Below are positions 7,908-15,432 of a stretch of 20,217 bases of DNA, piece by piece. Positions within the stretch are counted from its first letter, which is position 1. Every line of letters begins with the position of its first letter. The stretch is from Aquificaceae bacterium (GTDB lineage: Bacteria; Aquificota; Aquificia; Aquificales; Aquificaceae). The notes under the pieces were generated by a model. That model saw only the letters and a program-made list of their open reading frames with translations. It was not told where the DNA came from and ran no database searches. The DNA lies in assembly GCA_015490115.1 (NCBI GenBank), contig WFYM01000176.1, positions 1 to 20,217 of the forward strand. Direction: 5' to 3'. A program made the translations under genes and the position numbers.

Positions 7908-8771
7908 ATGCCTCAGGTCGATCCCTTCTCTTACATGTTCAACCTACTTTGGTTCCTCCTTATCTTCTTCATCGTCATAAACCCCTGGTTCAGGAAGATG
8001 GCTCTCCAGAGGGCCAGGGAGAGCGCGATAAGGAGAATAGAGGAGAAGAGGTCGAGCAGGGTGATCACGATGATACACAGGCAGGAGTCGATGGGCTTCC
8101 TCGGTATACCGGTTTTCAGGTTCATAAACATAGAGGACTCGGAGAGGGTCCTAAGAGCCATAAGGATGACGCCCGAAGACATGCCCATAGACTTCATAAT
8201 CCACACGCCGGGAGGTCTCGCCCTCGCAGCTACCCAAATAGCAAACGCCCTCGCGAAGCACAAAGCACCCGTTAGGGTCATAATCCCCCACTACGCCATG
8301 TCGGGAGGGACCCTGATAGCCCTCGCGGCGGACGAGATAATAATGGACGAGAACGCGGTTTTGGGTCCCGTAGATCCACAGATAGGTCAGATGCCTGCAG
8401 CTTCGATACTGAAGGTCCTCGAGAAGAAGGATATAAAGGACGTGGAGGACCAAACGTTGATACTCGCGGACGTTTCGGAAAAGGCGATAAGGCAGATGAG
8501 GGAGTATCTCGTGAAGCTCCTAACAACGAAGGGTATGGACAGGAAGAAGGCGGAGAGGATAGCGGAGGAGCTGTCAACGGGCAAGTTCACCCACGACTAC
8601 CCCCTCACAGTAGACTACCTGAGGGAACTCGGCCTTAACGTCAAGACGGATGTTCCGGAAGAGGTATACGAACTCATGGACCTATACGAGCAACCCATGG
8701 GTTCCCAACCTCCCTCCGTCCAATACATACCGGTCCCTTACAGACAGCCGGCTCAAAGAAATCAGAGGTAG
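7908..8771 (+). CDS. Membrane-anchored ClpP-class serine protease (SDH/SppA-like)
   Basis: A 287-residue protein of the serine dehydrogenase proteinase family (SDH_sah, ClpP/crotonase fold), known in bacteria and archaea. An N-terminal membrane helix (about 9-26) is followed by a basic, helical linker and then the ClpP-type core: DFIIHTPGGLALAATQ (95-110) provides the oxyanion-hole glycines, and HYAMSGGTLIAL (128-139) holds the predicted nucleophile S132. The block ADEIIMDENAVLGPVDPQIG (141-160) is typical of the SppA/SDH branch. It probably acts on membrane proteins or their fragments. Position directly behind ftsY suggests a link with membrane-protein biogenesis or quality control, which is inference. 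Its last 10 bases overlap the convergent permease gene. The family assignment is firm; catalytic partner residues were not assigned. Confidence 0.85.
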   Translation: MPQVDPFSYMFNLLWFLLIFFIVINPWFRKMALQRARESAIRRIEEKRSSRVITMIHRQESMGFLGIPVFRFINIEDSERVLRAIRMTPEDMPIDFIIHTPGGLALAATQIANALAKHKAPVRVIIPHYAMSGGTLIALAADEIIMDENAVLGPVDPQIGQMPAASILKVLEKKDIKDVEDQTLILADVSEKAIRQMREYLVKLLTTKGMDRKKAERIAEELSTGKFTHDYPLTVDYLRELGLNVKTDVPEEVYELMDLYEQPMGSQPPSVQYIPVPYRQPAQRNQR

Positions 8772-9508
8772 CCCATGACCTTTTTGTAGTTCAAGGAGAG
8801 CATCAAAATACTCCCCGAAAGACCGGCGAATACGAGGGAATAGAGGATTACAGCCTGAAAGAGGACAGCCTCCATCGGATCAGCTCCAGCCATCAGCATG
8901 CCTACCGCCACCCCCGGTATGTGGACGAGACCCGCAGCCTTCATGAAGTTTATCTTGGGGATAAGGGAAGCCCTCAGACTGTCCCTGAAGGCGTCCTCCA
9001 TAGCCTTCCTGAGGGAAGATCCTAGAGCTACCTTAGCCTCTATCTCCTCCCTCCTCCCCCTCACCTCACCCACGAACCTGTCGAAGGCGAGGGAAACCGA
9101 GTTCAATGAGTTGCCCACTATGAGACCGCAAAAGGGTATGACCTGGTGGGCGCTCGGCTCGAGGACACCTATGAGGAGAAGGGGAGCCACCGTGAGGAAG
9201 GTGGCTGTCCCTATGGATAGGAAGCTCGTAAGGAACACACCCTTTAGCCTTACCCTCTCGTAAGCGACTATGGAGGCTATAAAGACCATAAAGACCGCTA
9301 TCCCGAAGATCCCGACCGGGGAGGATATGCCGAGGAGGTATCTAAGGAGGTAGCCGAGGACAATAAGCTGGAGGGCGCTCCTCAAGGAAGAGAGCAGTAT
9401 CTCCCCCTCGTTCCCTAAACCCTCCTTCCTCGCTAAGAGGACGGAAAAGGCTATGAGGAGATAGGAGAGGGTAAAGCCCGCAAGGTCCATGAACTTATTA
9501 TCCCCCAC
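8762..9508 (-). CDS. fetB: FetB/YbbM-type (UPF0014) ABC permease
   Basis: Integral membrane protein of the UPF0014 family; the E. coli member FetB works with the ATPase FetA in iron export. In 248 residues, family signatures are SALQLIVLGYLLRYLLG (about 44-60), PFCGLIVGNSLNSVSLAFDRF (about 125-145) and the hallmark GLVHIPGVAVGMLMAGADPMEAV (about 193-215); six to seven hydrophobic helices are evident. No ATP-binding partner gene lies in this window, so it must pair with a protein encoded elsewhere. The GTG at 9508 has a TATAAC hexamer at -11 to -6 and no Shine-Dalgarno, which fits a leaderless start; ATG 9490 is an alternative six codons downstream. The 3' end overlaps the protease gene by 10 bp. 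Substrate (iron or other) is inferred only from the E. coli homolog. Confidence 0.85.
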   Translation of the reverse strand: MGDNKFMDLAGFTLSYLLIAFSVLLARKEGLGNEGEILLSSLRSALQLIVLGYLLRYLLGISSPVGIFGIAVFMVFIASIVAYERVRLKGVFLTSFLSIGTATFLTVAPLLLIGVLEPSAHQVIPFCGLIVGNSLNSVSLAFDRFVGEVRGRREEIEAKVALGSSLRKAMEDAFRDSLRASLIPKINFMKAAGLVHIPGVAVGMLMAGADPMEAVLFQAVILYSLVFAGLSGSILMLSLNYKKVMGYL

Positions 9509-9535
9509 GAGGAGTTATAATTAGAGGGTTCGGGT
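9509..9535. promoter_or_regulatory. Divergent promoter gap, fetB / thrC
   Basis: A 27-bp gap holds a perfect TATAAT on the plus strand (9516-9521) and an overlapping TATAAC on the minus strand (9519-9514). The plus-strand start predicted from TATAAT, near 9528, would cut into GAGGG (9524-9528), the only Shine-Dalgarno candidate for thrC, so either the mRNA starts slightly upstream or that site is not used. -35 boxes are not evident in either direction. Confidence 0.5.
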
Positions 9536-10594
9536 ATGGGTTGTTGGCAAGGGATTATAAAACATTACAGGGAGTTCCTTCCCGTAAACGACTCGACCCC
9601 CGTGATAACGCTCCTCGAAGGGAACACGCCCCTCATAGAGGCGGAGAACTTGGCAAGAGCCATAGGCTTCAAGGGGAAGATCTACTTAAAGTACGAAGGT
9701 TTGAACCCGACAGGTTCTTTCAAAGACAGGGGGATGACGGTAGCCATTTCCAAAGCTGTGGAGAGCGGGAAGAAGGCTGTGATCTGTGCCTCTACGGGGA
9801 ACACCTCAGCTTCCGCCGCAGCTTACGCTGCGAAGGCGGGACTTAAAGCCTACGTCCTGCTTCCTAAGGGTGCTGTCGCCATAGGCAAGCTCTCCCAAGC
9901 TATGATATACGGAGCAAAGGTATTGGCTGTCAAGGGGACCTTCGACGACGCCCTCTACATAGTAAGGAAGATAGGGGAGATGTTTCCCGTGGAGATAGTA
10001 AATTCGGTAAACCCTTACAGGATAGAGGGGCAAAAGACAGCAGCCTTTGAGGTATGCGACGCCCTCGGAGATGCCCCCGACTACCACTTCATACCGGTAG
10101 GAAACGCGGGTAACATAACAGCTTACTGGAGGGGATACAAGGAATACAAAAAAGCCGGGAAAATAGAAAAGCTCCCGAAGATGATGGGGTGGCAGGCGGA
10201 GGGAGCAGCACCCATAGTGAAGGGCTACCCCATAAAGAACCCAAAAACCATAGCTACAGCCATCAGGATAGGTAACCCTTACAGCTGGAAGAACGCCCTG
10301 AAAGCTGCTCAGGAATCTGGGGGCAGGATAGATGCTGTGAGCGACGGTGAGATACTCTACGCTTACAGACTGATAGCAAGCACGGAAGGTATATTCTGCG
10401 AGCCTGCTTCAGCTGCGAGCGTTGCGGGACTCATAAAGCTCACAAGGGAAGGGTTCTTCAAAGGCGGTGAGACGGTGGTCTGCACGCTCACGGGAAACGG
10501 TCTAAAAGACCCGGACACTGTTGTGAAGGTTTGCGAGGAGCCTGTGACCGTTCCCCCCGATCTCGACAGTGTTGTGAAGGAGCTTGGCTTCTGA
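9536..10594 (+). CDS. thrC: Threonine synthase
   Basis: PLP-dependent enzyme converting O-phosphohomoserine to threonine, last step of threonine synthesis. The 352-residue length fits the short bacterial/archaeal class. The PLP lysine is K63 in NPTGSFKDRGM (57-67), the phosphate-binding glycine loop is GNAGN (189-193), and STGNTSASAAAYAAKAG (86-102) is the family substrate loop. A C-terminal TLTGNGLKDP motif (about 328-337) contacts the PLP ring in relatives. GAGGG lies 7 bases before the ATG at 9536. The stop codon overlaps the ATG of the aldolase gene (TGATG), so the two are probably translationally coupled. Confidence 0.96.
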   Translation: MGCWQGIIKHYREFLPVNDSTPVITLLEGNTPLIEAENLARAIGFKGKIYLKYEGLNPTGSFKDRGMTVAISKAVESGKKAVICASTGNTSASAAAYAAKAGLKAYVLLPKGAVAIGKLSQAMIYGAKVLAVKGTFDDALYIVRKIGEMFPVEIVNSVNPYRIEGQKTAAFEVCDALGDAPDYHFIPVGNAGNITAYWRGYKEYKKAGKIEKLPKMMGWQAEGAAPIVKGYPIKNPKTIATAIRIGNPYSWKNALKAAQESGGRIDAVSDGEILYAYRLIASTEGIFCEPASAASVAGLIKLTREGFFKGGETVVCTLTGNGLKDPDTVVKVCEEPVTVPPDLDSVVKELGF

Positions 10595-11145
10595 TGGAGC
10601 GTGTAATAAGGGACATCATAAAGGTGGGAAGGCTCCTCTTCGAAGAAGGTTTGGTAGGGGGAAGGTCCGGGAACTTGAGCGTAGCCCTCGGCGATAAGCT
10701 CCTCATCACGAGGACAGGCTCCTTCCTCGGCTCCCTTACTCCCTACGACATAATCGAGGTTCCCCTTTGGGATGAGAGCCTCCTCGACGAGAGGGCTTCC
10801 GTGGAGCTTCCCGTCCACAGGAGGATAATTACAGTCACCGGAAAGAGGGCTGTCGTCCACGCCCACCCTCCCTATACTGTGAGCCTCTCCCTCTTCGAAA
10901 AATTCATAGAACCCGTAGACTCGGAGGGTAAGGAGGTATTAGGTGCTGTTCCCGTCCTCGAACTCGAAAGACCCTCAGCTTCCCAGGAGCTTGCAAAAGC
11001 CCTCTCCGAAGCTCTCAAAGAGTTCAAGGTCGTCGTCGTGAAGGGTCACGGGGTCTTTTCCGCGGACGCTGACATATTCAGGGCTTACGCTTACGTCTCA
11101 ACACTCGAGCAGTCCTCTAAGATCAGGGTCATCTCCAAGATATAA
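10594..11145 (+). CDS. Class II aldolase / adducin family protein
   Basis: Zinc-dependent aldolase fold related to fuculose-phosphate aldolase, ribulose-5-phosphate epimerase and methylthioribulose-phosphate dehydratase. In 183 residues the metal ligands are H89 and H91 (HAH, 89-91) and H152 (KGHGVF), and E71 (VELP) aligns with the catalytic glutamate. GNLSV (26-30) and TRTGS (39-43) fit the phosphate-binding loops. The ATG at 10594 overlaps the thrC stop as TGATG; an in-frame start at 10531 would lie inside thrC and give a non-homologous N-terminus, so it is rejected. Exact substrate cannot be told from sequence: no fucose, ribulose or methionine-salvage genes adjoin. Co-location with thrC is noted without a clear pathway. 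Confidence 0.85.
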   Translation: MERVIRDIIKVGRLLFEEGLVGGRSGNLSVALGDKLLITRTGSFLGSLTPYDIIEVPLWDESLLDERASVELPVHRRIITVTGKRAVVHAHPPYTVSLSLFEKFIEPVDSEGKEVLGAVPVLELERPSASQELAKALSEALKEFKVVVVKGHGVFSADADIFRAYAYVSTLEQSSKIRVISKI

Positions 11146-11174
11146 TCTTATTAGCATATTCTTAAAACGGAGGT
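11141..11174 (+). promoter_or_regulatory. Possible gcvH promoter -10 and ribosome site
   Basis: The 34-bp gap before gcvH is AT-rich. TATAAT (11141-11146) spans the aldolase stop and a strong GGAGGT (11169-11174) lies 5 bases before the gcvH ATG. A matching -35 box is not seen, so a separate promoter for gcvH is only possible; the ribosome site is clear. Confidence 0.35.
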
Positions 11175-11179
11175 AGACC

Positions 11180-11662
11180 ATGGCTAAGGAGACCGTCTAC
11201 AGGGGCTGTATAATCCCACCAGACCTTTACTACAACATAGAGAACCAGGTCTGGTTCAGGATAAACGAGGACGGGACTGTGACCGTCGGAGCCACAGACA
11301 TAGGTCAGGCGAGGGCTGGGAAGATAATTAACATAAGGATAAAGAAACCGGGAAGGCACGTGCCTAAGGGGAAACCGGTCGCCTCCTTGGAGAGCGGGAA
11401 GTGGACGGGTCCCATACCCGCGGACATAGAGGGTGAGGTTGTGGAGAGGAACGAAGAGCTTTTCGAGAACCCGGAGCTTATAAACGAAGACCCTTACGGA
11501 AGGGGATGGATAGCGAAGCTGAAACCTACGAACCTCGAGAGGGACCTCAAGGACCTCGTCACGGGAGAGGAGGCGATAAAGAAGATGAAGGAATACATAG
11601 ACAGGGAGGATGTGGACTGCAGAGAGGACCTCGCCCAGATAAGCAAGAAGTATTATAAGTGA
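11180..11662 (+). CDS. gcvH: GcvH-like lipoyl carrier protein
   Basis: Small lipoyl-domain protein of the glycine-cleavage H family. The 160 residues include an N-terminal GcvH strand region (NQVWFRINEDGTVTVGATDIGQ, roughly 22-43) and the lipoyl hairpin with K74 as probable attachment site (LESGKW, 70-75), followed by IEGEVVERNEEL and DPYGRGW, both typical of H proteins. The lysine context ESGKW differs from the ES-V-K-A of canonical H protein. Such variants occur among Aquificota and sulfur-oxidizer lipoate-binding proteins (LbpA of the sHdr system), as I recall; this is not verified. The C-terminal tail (about 135-160) is longer than in canonical forms of about 130 residues. No P, T or L protein or sHdr genes are near, so whether it serves glycine cleavage or sulfur oxidation stays open. 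It overlaps convergent lpxK by 10 bp. Confidence 0.88.
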   Translation: MAKETVYRGCIIPPDLYYNIENQVWFRINEDGTVTVGATDIGQARAGKIINIRIKKPGRHVPKGKPVASLESGKWTGPIPADIEGEVVERNEELFENPELINEDPYGRGWIAKLKPTNLERDLKDLVTGEEAIKKMKEYIDREDVDCREDLAQISKKYYK

Positions 11663-12585
11663 GACCTTATGAAGCTGACGAGACCGGGGACCCTCACCGA
11701 AAAGTGGAGAGCGAAAATATTCGGGAGTTTCGGAAGCTTCACGAGGTCTTTTAGGGTCGTAACGTAGATCTCGCCCTCCCTCAGCTTCACATCCTTGTAA
11801 TGGTAGTGGTCGGGAAAGCCCCTCCTTTCCTTCACCTTTATTCCGAGCTTCTCAAGGACCGTAAAGAACTGCTCGTTGTCAGCGAGACCGCAAAAAGCTA
11901 CAACCTCTTTACCTTCAAGCTCCCCCAAGGGGTGCAGTCTGAAGTCGGTATCGAGGAAGCCTTCAAATACCCTCTCCATCTTGAAGACGGGAACATCAGC
12001 CTCCATGTCGAAGGGTTCTATCTCCTGATAAGAAAGGACGAGGGCGTCCGCCCTCCTGAGAGAGGAGGTGGGTTCCCTCAGCCTCCCCGCGGGGAGGAGG
12101 AGGTCTTCGAGGTCCCTCTTCCTTACGAGAACTACGTCGACGTCCCTCCACAGTCTCCTGTGCTGGAAGCCGTCGTCGAGTATTATAAGTTCAGCCCTTA
12201 GCTTTTCTACAGCTATCTTCCCGCCTTCGAACCTGTCCTCGGCGACGACTACCGAAACCCCAGGAACGATCCTGCTTATCATGTAAGCTTCGTCCCCCGC
12301 CTCTTCGGGTCCGACGAGGACCCTCCCCCACTCGGAAACGATAAGAGGACCCCTCGTCTTCCTTTTATATCCCCTCAGAAGAACCGCTACCCTCCTCTCC
12401 TTGGAAAGCTCCTCGGCGAGGAACACAACTAAAGAGGTCTTTCCCGAACCTCCCAAGGAGATGTTGCCGACGGAGATCACGGGAACGGGTAGCTTTCTCA
12501 CCTTAAAGAGACCCCTGTCGTATAGATAGTTCCTCATATAGACGCCAACACCGTAGAGGAGGGAGAGAAGGTAAAGGATCAGCAC
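11653..12585 (-). CDS. lpxK: Tetraacyldisaccharide 4'-kinase
   Basis: Phosphorylates the 4' position of the lipid A precursor at the inner leaflet, proving an LPS-bearing outer membrane. In 310 residues there is an N-terminal hydrophobic membrane-binding helix (about 2-17), a P-loop in VGNISLGGSGKTS (39-51), RGYKRKTRG (71-79), GDEAY (97-101) whose aspartate fits the known catalytic one, LDDGFQHRRL (135-144), LPAGRLREP and FPDHYHY with a catalytic-type histidine. The sequence closely follows the Aquifex LpxK pattern as I remember it. The GTG at 12585 is preferred because it supplies the membrane helix; ATG 12537 would remove it. No Shine-Dalgarno precedes the GTG. It is a single-gene unit between gcvH (convergent overlap) and pyrE (divergent). 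Confidence 0.95.
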   Translation of the reverse strand: MLILYLLSLLYGVGVYMRNYLYDRGLFKVRKLPVPVISVGNISLGGSGKTSLVVFLAEELSKERRVAVLLRGYKRKTRGPLIVSEWGRVLVGPEEAGDEAYMISRIVPGVSVVVAEDRFEGGKIAVEKLRAELIILDDGFQHRRLWRDVDVVLVRKRDLEDLLLPAGRLREPTSSLRRADALVLSYQEIEPFDMEADVPVFKMERVFEGFLDTDFRLHPLGELEGKEVVAFCGLADNEQFFTVLEKLGIKVKERRGFPDHYHYKDVKLREGEIYVTTLKDLVKLPKLPNIFALHFSVRVPGLVSFIRSHL

Positions 12586-12601
12586 CTTAAAATATTAGCC
12601 C
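12586..12601. promoter_or_regulatory. Divergent promoter gap, lpxK / pyrE
   Basis: Just 16 bp lie between the start codons, with palindrome AATATT (12591-12596) at the centre. TAAAAT (12588-12593) on the plus strand lies 14 to 9 bases before pyrE; TAATAT (12597-12592) on the minus strand lies 12 to 7 bases before lpxK. Neither start has a Shine-Dalgarno. There is no room for two separate leaders. Confidence 0.5.
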
Positions 12602-13153
12602 ATGGAAAGGGAGAGGCTAAAGGAGATGATAAAGGAAAGGTCCCTGAAGGTCTCCGAAGAACCCGTCTTCAAGCTGTCTTCGGGTAAGCTGAGCAGGTAT
12701 TACGTGGACCTGAAACAGGTTACCTTCGATCCCGAAGGTGTCTGGCTGGTCGGAAAGCTCATGTTTGAGCTTCTAAAAGACTTCGACCCTGACGGGGCTG
12801 GAGGTCTCACCCTCGGAGCGGACCCGATAGCGTACGCTGTCTCCTTCGTCTCCCTTCAAGAGGGGAGACCGATAAAGCCCTTCGTCGTCAGGAAGGAACC
12901 CAAAGACCACGGTATGGGAAGGTGGATAGAGGGACTCTTGAAGGAGGGGGAGAGGGTCGCTGTCCTCGAAGACGTGGTAACAACGGGAAGCTCATCTTTG
13001 AAGGCTGTAAAAGTATGCAGGGAAGCCGGTCTTGAGGTAATAGGTGTCTTTGCGGTCGTGGACAGGGAGGAGGGAGGTAGGGAGAACATAGAGAGGGAAG
13101 GTTTGAAGCTCTTTTCCCTCTTCAAGCTCTCGGAGCTACTCGAAGGTGGGTGA
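12602..13153 (+). CDS. pyrE: Orotate phosphoribosyltransferase
   Basis: Transfers phosphoribose from PRPP to orotate, giving OMP in pyrimidine synthesis. The 183-residue length is normal. FKLSSGKLSRYYVDLKQ (23-39) is the orotate-binding start, VVRKEPKDHGMG (95-106) the mobile catalytic loop with the conserved lysine pair, and VAVLEDVVTTGSS (119-131) the PRPP-binding motif. No Shine-Dalgarno precedes the ATG at 12602, which sits 8 bases behind a candidate -10. The last 8 bases overlap the start of the following EamA gene, pointing to coupled translation. Confidence 0.96.
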   Translation: MERERLKEMIKERSLKVSEEPVFKLSSGKLSRYYVDLKQVTFDPEGVWLVGKLMFELLKDFDPDGAGGLTLGADPIAYAVSFVSLQEGRPIKPFVVRKEPKDHGMGRWIEGLLKEGERVAVLEDVVTTGSSSLKAVKVCREAGLEVIGVFAVVDREEGGRENIEREGLKLFSLFKLSELLEGG

Positions 13154-13982
13154 GGAAAAAGGGATCTTATTCTCCCTCCTCGCAGCCTTTTTCTGGGCTA
13201 CCAACGATGTGTTCAACAAAAAGAGCTTGATGAAAGGTTACAACGAGAACTTCGTCCTCTGGATAAGGTTCCCCTTAGGAGCTGTCTTGACGCTCCCCCT
13301 CGGTATCCTCTTTTGGGACATGAACAGGACCGTCCTCTTTACAACCCCCCTCTGGCTACCCGTCGAGATCTTAGCCTCCCTCCTCTTCATAAAGGGCATA
13401 AAGATGAGTCCCCTGTCCATCAGCATACCCTTCTTCGCCTTCATGCCCCTCTTCTCTTCCCTCTTCGGCTACGCAATACTCGGGGAGAAGTTAGACGGGA
13501 AAGGTTTTATCGGCATAGCCCTCATACTCGCAGGCTCCTTCATAATAACCGGAGGCTCCCTCTCCTCCTTCTTCAAAATGAACAAGGGAAGTCTCTATAT
13601 ACTCCTTTCAGCTTTTCTTTTCGGTTTCAACGTCGCCGTCGGGAAGCTCGTGATCGTCGAGAGCAACCCCTTCTTCTTCTCTTGGTATTACTGCGTCGTT
13701 ATGACCTTCGGGCTTTTACCCCTCGTCGGTTTCAAAGAGATCGGAAAACCCGAAAACTACAAAAACCCCCTTAACCTTCCCATGGGTCTCTTCTTCTCGC
13801 TCGGTATGGTCTTTTACTCCTTGGCTATGGTTTACACCCTCGCTTCTTACGTCGCCTCCGTGGAGAGGCTCGCAATAATCCTTGACGTCCTATACGGTAG
13901 GGTCTTCTTCGGTGAGAAGATAGGGAGGAGCTTCTGGGGTTCCGTCCTCATGGTCTCGGGTGCAATTGTGCTGAGCCTTTGA
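13146..13982 (+). CDS. EamA (DMT superfamily) permease
   Basis: Predicted metabolite exporter or importer of the drug/metabolite transporter superfamily, inner membrane. The 278 residues form ten hydrophobic segments in two EamA halves. The first opens with LFSLLAAFFWATNDVFNKKSL and ends near the GFIGIALILAGSFIITGG stretch (about 118-135); the second opens with SLYILLSAFLFGFNVAVGKLV (about 148-168) and ends with WGSVLMVSGAIVLSL. Conserved FFWA-N and FGEKIGRS motifs fit the family. GTG at 13146 overlaps pyrE by 8 bp. The substrate cannot be inferred, and the link to pyrimidine synthesis may be only transcriptional. Its 3' 35 bases overlap the radical SAM gene on the other strand. Confidence 0.85.
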   Translation: MGEEKGILFSLLAAFFWATNDVFNKKSLMKGYNENFVLWIRFPLGAVLTLPLGILFWDMNRTVLFTTPLWLPVEILASLLFIKGIKMSPLSISIPFFAFMPLFSSLFGYAILGEKLDGKGFIGIALILAGSFIITGGSLSSFFKMNKGSLYILLSAFLFGFNVAVGKLVIVESNPFFFSWYYCVVMTFGLLPLVGFKEIGKPENYKNPLNLPMGLFFSLGMVFYSLAMVYTLASYVASVERLAIILDVLYGRVFFGEKIGRSFWGSVLMVSGAIVLSL

Positions 13983-14898
13983 AGGCGAACCCCTGACCCG
14001 TTCCTCTTCTTCTCAGCTCCTCCTCCACCGCTCTCATTACCTTACTCTTCATCTTCGGTGAGCAGTAGTCGGGAGCTATGAGGAGACTCTCGTCCACCTC
14101 ACCCGTTACCCTGTGGACGACAACGTTCTCCGGTATGGTCTCTATAAAGTCCGCACAGGCACTTACATACTCCTCGAAGCTAAGGAGCTTTATCTCCCCC
14201 CTCTCGAACTGCTTAGCCATCACCGTCCCCTTTATGATGTGGAGCGGGTGGATCTTGACACCGTCGACGGGAAGGTAGGAGATGAGCTTTGCGGTCTCTA
14301 TGAAGTCCTCTCTCGTTTCCCCGGGAAGACCTATTATCACGTGGGTGCAGACCTTGAGGGGTCTTCTTTTGGCTCTCAGGACCGCATCGACGAAGTCGGA
14401 AACCCCGTGCTGTCTGTTTATCCTTTTGAGCGTTTCGAAGTTCGCACTCTGGAGACCGAGTTCGAGCCAGACCTCAAGACCTCTCTCCGCGTAAGAGGCG
14501 AGAAGGTCGAGGACCTCCTCAGGGACGCAGTCCGGTCTCGTCCCTACGTCTATTCCCACCACGTTCTCGAACTCGAGGGCAGTGTCGTAGACCTCCTTCA
14601 GGGTTTCAAGATCCGCGTAGGTGTTAGTGTAAGACTGGTAGTAGACGAAGAAGTATATATCTTCTCCGTATTTTCTCCTCGCCCTCTCCACACCCTCCCT
14701 TATCTGGACCCTTAAGGGAACGGAGGAGTCGAGGTTCGAAGGCTTCGACCCGTCGTAGCAGAAGGTGCATCCCCCGTAACCTTTACTCCCGTCCCTGTTC
14801 GGGCAGGTGAAGGGGAGGGCTACCGTTATCTTCTGGACCCTCCTCCCGTATCTCTCCAGAAAGTAGTCCCTCAAGGAGTAGTAGGGTCTTTCCCTCAT
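13948..14898 (-). CDS. YhcC-type radical SAM protein (TIGR01212 family)
   Basis: Radical SAM enzyme of the YhcC family, of unknown reaction, related to the Elp3/oxygen-independent coproporphyrinogen oxidase branch. In 316 residues the 4Fe-4S ligands are C32, C44 and C47, the family's long-spaced C-x11-C-x2-C in TCPNRDGSKGYGGCTFC (31-47). YYQSYTNTYA, GTRPDC, LELGLQS and HVIIGLPGETREDF follow in the usual order. The ATG at 14898 overlaps the def stop (ATGA), so translation is coupled; an in-frame upstream start at 14961 would lie within def and is rejected. The gene ends in a 35-bp overlap with the convergent permease, which encodes the last residues after the conserved core. Confidence 0.88.
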   Translation of the reverse strand: MRERPYYSLRDYFLERYGRRVQKITVALPFTCPNRDGSKGYGGCTFCYDGSKPSNLDSSVPLRVQIREGVERARRKYGEDIYFFVYYQSYTNTYADLETLKEVYDTALEFENVVGIDVGTRPDCVPEEVLDLLASYAERGLEVWLELGLQSANFETLKRINRQHGVSDFVDAVLRAKRRPLKVCTHVIIGLPGETREDFIETAKLISYLPVDGVKIHPLHIIKGTVMAKQFERGEIKLLSFEEYVSACADFIETIPENVVVHRVTGEVDESLLIAPDYCSPKMKSKVMRAVEEELRRRGTGQGFAFKGSAQLHPRP

Positions 14899-15413
14899 GG
14901 GACCCTCTCCCCTTCCTTCAAGAGCTTTTTGTATTTTTCGAGGGCTATCCTCCTCCTCCAACCCTTCAGCCTGTCTATAAAGGTTATGCCGTCGAGGTGG
15001 TCGAGTTCGTGTTGGAAAACGATAGCGGGGAAGCCTTCGAGTTCGAGTTCCACCTCCTCACCCTCCTCGCTGAGTCCCCTCACCTTTACCTTCATCGCCC
15101 TTTCCACCTCAACGGTCAGCCCCGGGAAGGACAGGCACCCTTCCTTATACTTTATCTTCCCTTCCGAGGAGACAAGCTCGGGATTTATGAGGACGAGCTT
15201 GAGGTCGGGAGCCTCCTCCTTCGGCGTCGTGTCTATCACCATGATCCTTAGGGGGACACCTATCTGGTTCGCAGCGAGACCGACACCCTCCGCCTGATAC
15301 ATGGTGTCGAACATGTCCCTTATCAGCGACCTTATCTCCCTGTCGACCACGTCCACCTTCTCGGTGGGCTTCTTCAAGATCTCCGCGGGGTAAGTTACTA
15401 TCTCCCTGACCAT
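14895..15413 (-). CDS. def: Peptide deformylase
   Basis: Metalloenzyme removing the N-formyl group from new proteins at the ribosome exit. In 172 residues the three family motifs are GVGLAANQIG (43-52), EGCLSFPG (91-98, metal ligand C93) and QHELDHLDG (134-142, metal ligands H135 and H139, catalytic E136). The N-terminus MVREIVTYPAEILKKP is typical, so ATG 15413 is chosen over an upstream start at 15479 that would run through the divergent deoC gene. No Shine-Dalgarno precedes the ATG. It is cotranscribed with the YhcC-type gene through an ATGA overlap. Confidence 0.96.
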   Translation of the reverse strand: MVREIVTYPAEILKKPTEKVDVVDREIRSLIRDMFDTMYQAEGVGLAANQIGVPLRIMVIDTTPKEEAPDLKLVLINPELVSSEGKIKYKEGCLSFPGLTVEVERAMKVKVRGLSEEGEEVELELEGFPAIVFQHELDHLDGITFIDRLKGWRRRIALEKYKKLLKEGERVP

Positions 15414-15432
15414 AAGATTTAAATTTATTACG
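15414..15432. promoter_or_regulatory. Divergent promoter gap, def / deoC
   Basis: A 19-bp gap, nearly all A/T, has the palindrome ATTTAAAT (15417-15424) near its middle. TAAATT occurs on both strands (plus 15420-15425; minus 15427-15422), at -13 to -8 and -14 to -9 from the respective ATGs. No Shine-Dalgarno is present for either gene. It is the most symmetric of the five gaps. Confidence 0.5.

Noticed and set aside
10531..10593. Upstream start for the class II aldolase
   Set aside because: The added residues lie inside the end of thrC and fit no family; ATG 10594 forms a normal stop/start overlap.
14113..14715. 200-codon open frame antisense to the radical SAM gene
   Set aside because: Lies wholly over a gene with clear motifs; no ribosome site and no recognisable domain.
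14899..14961. Upstream start for the YhcC-type gene
   Set aside because: Lies within def and adds a charged stretch not typical of the family; ATG 14898 forms an ATGA overlap.
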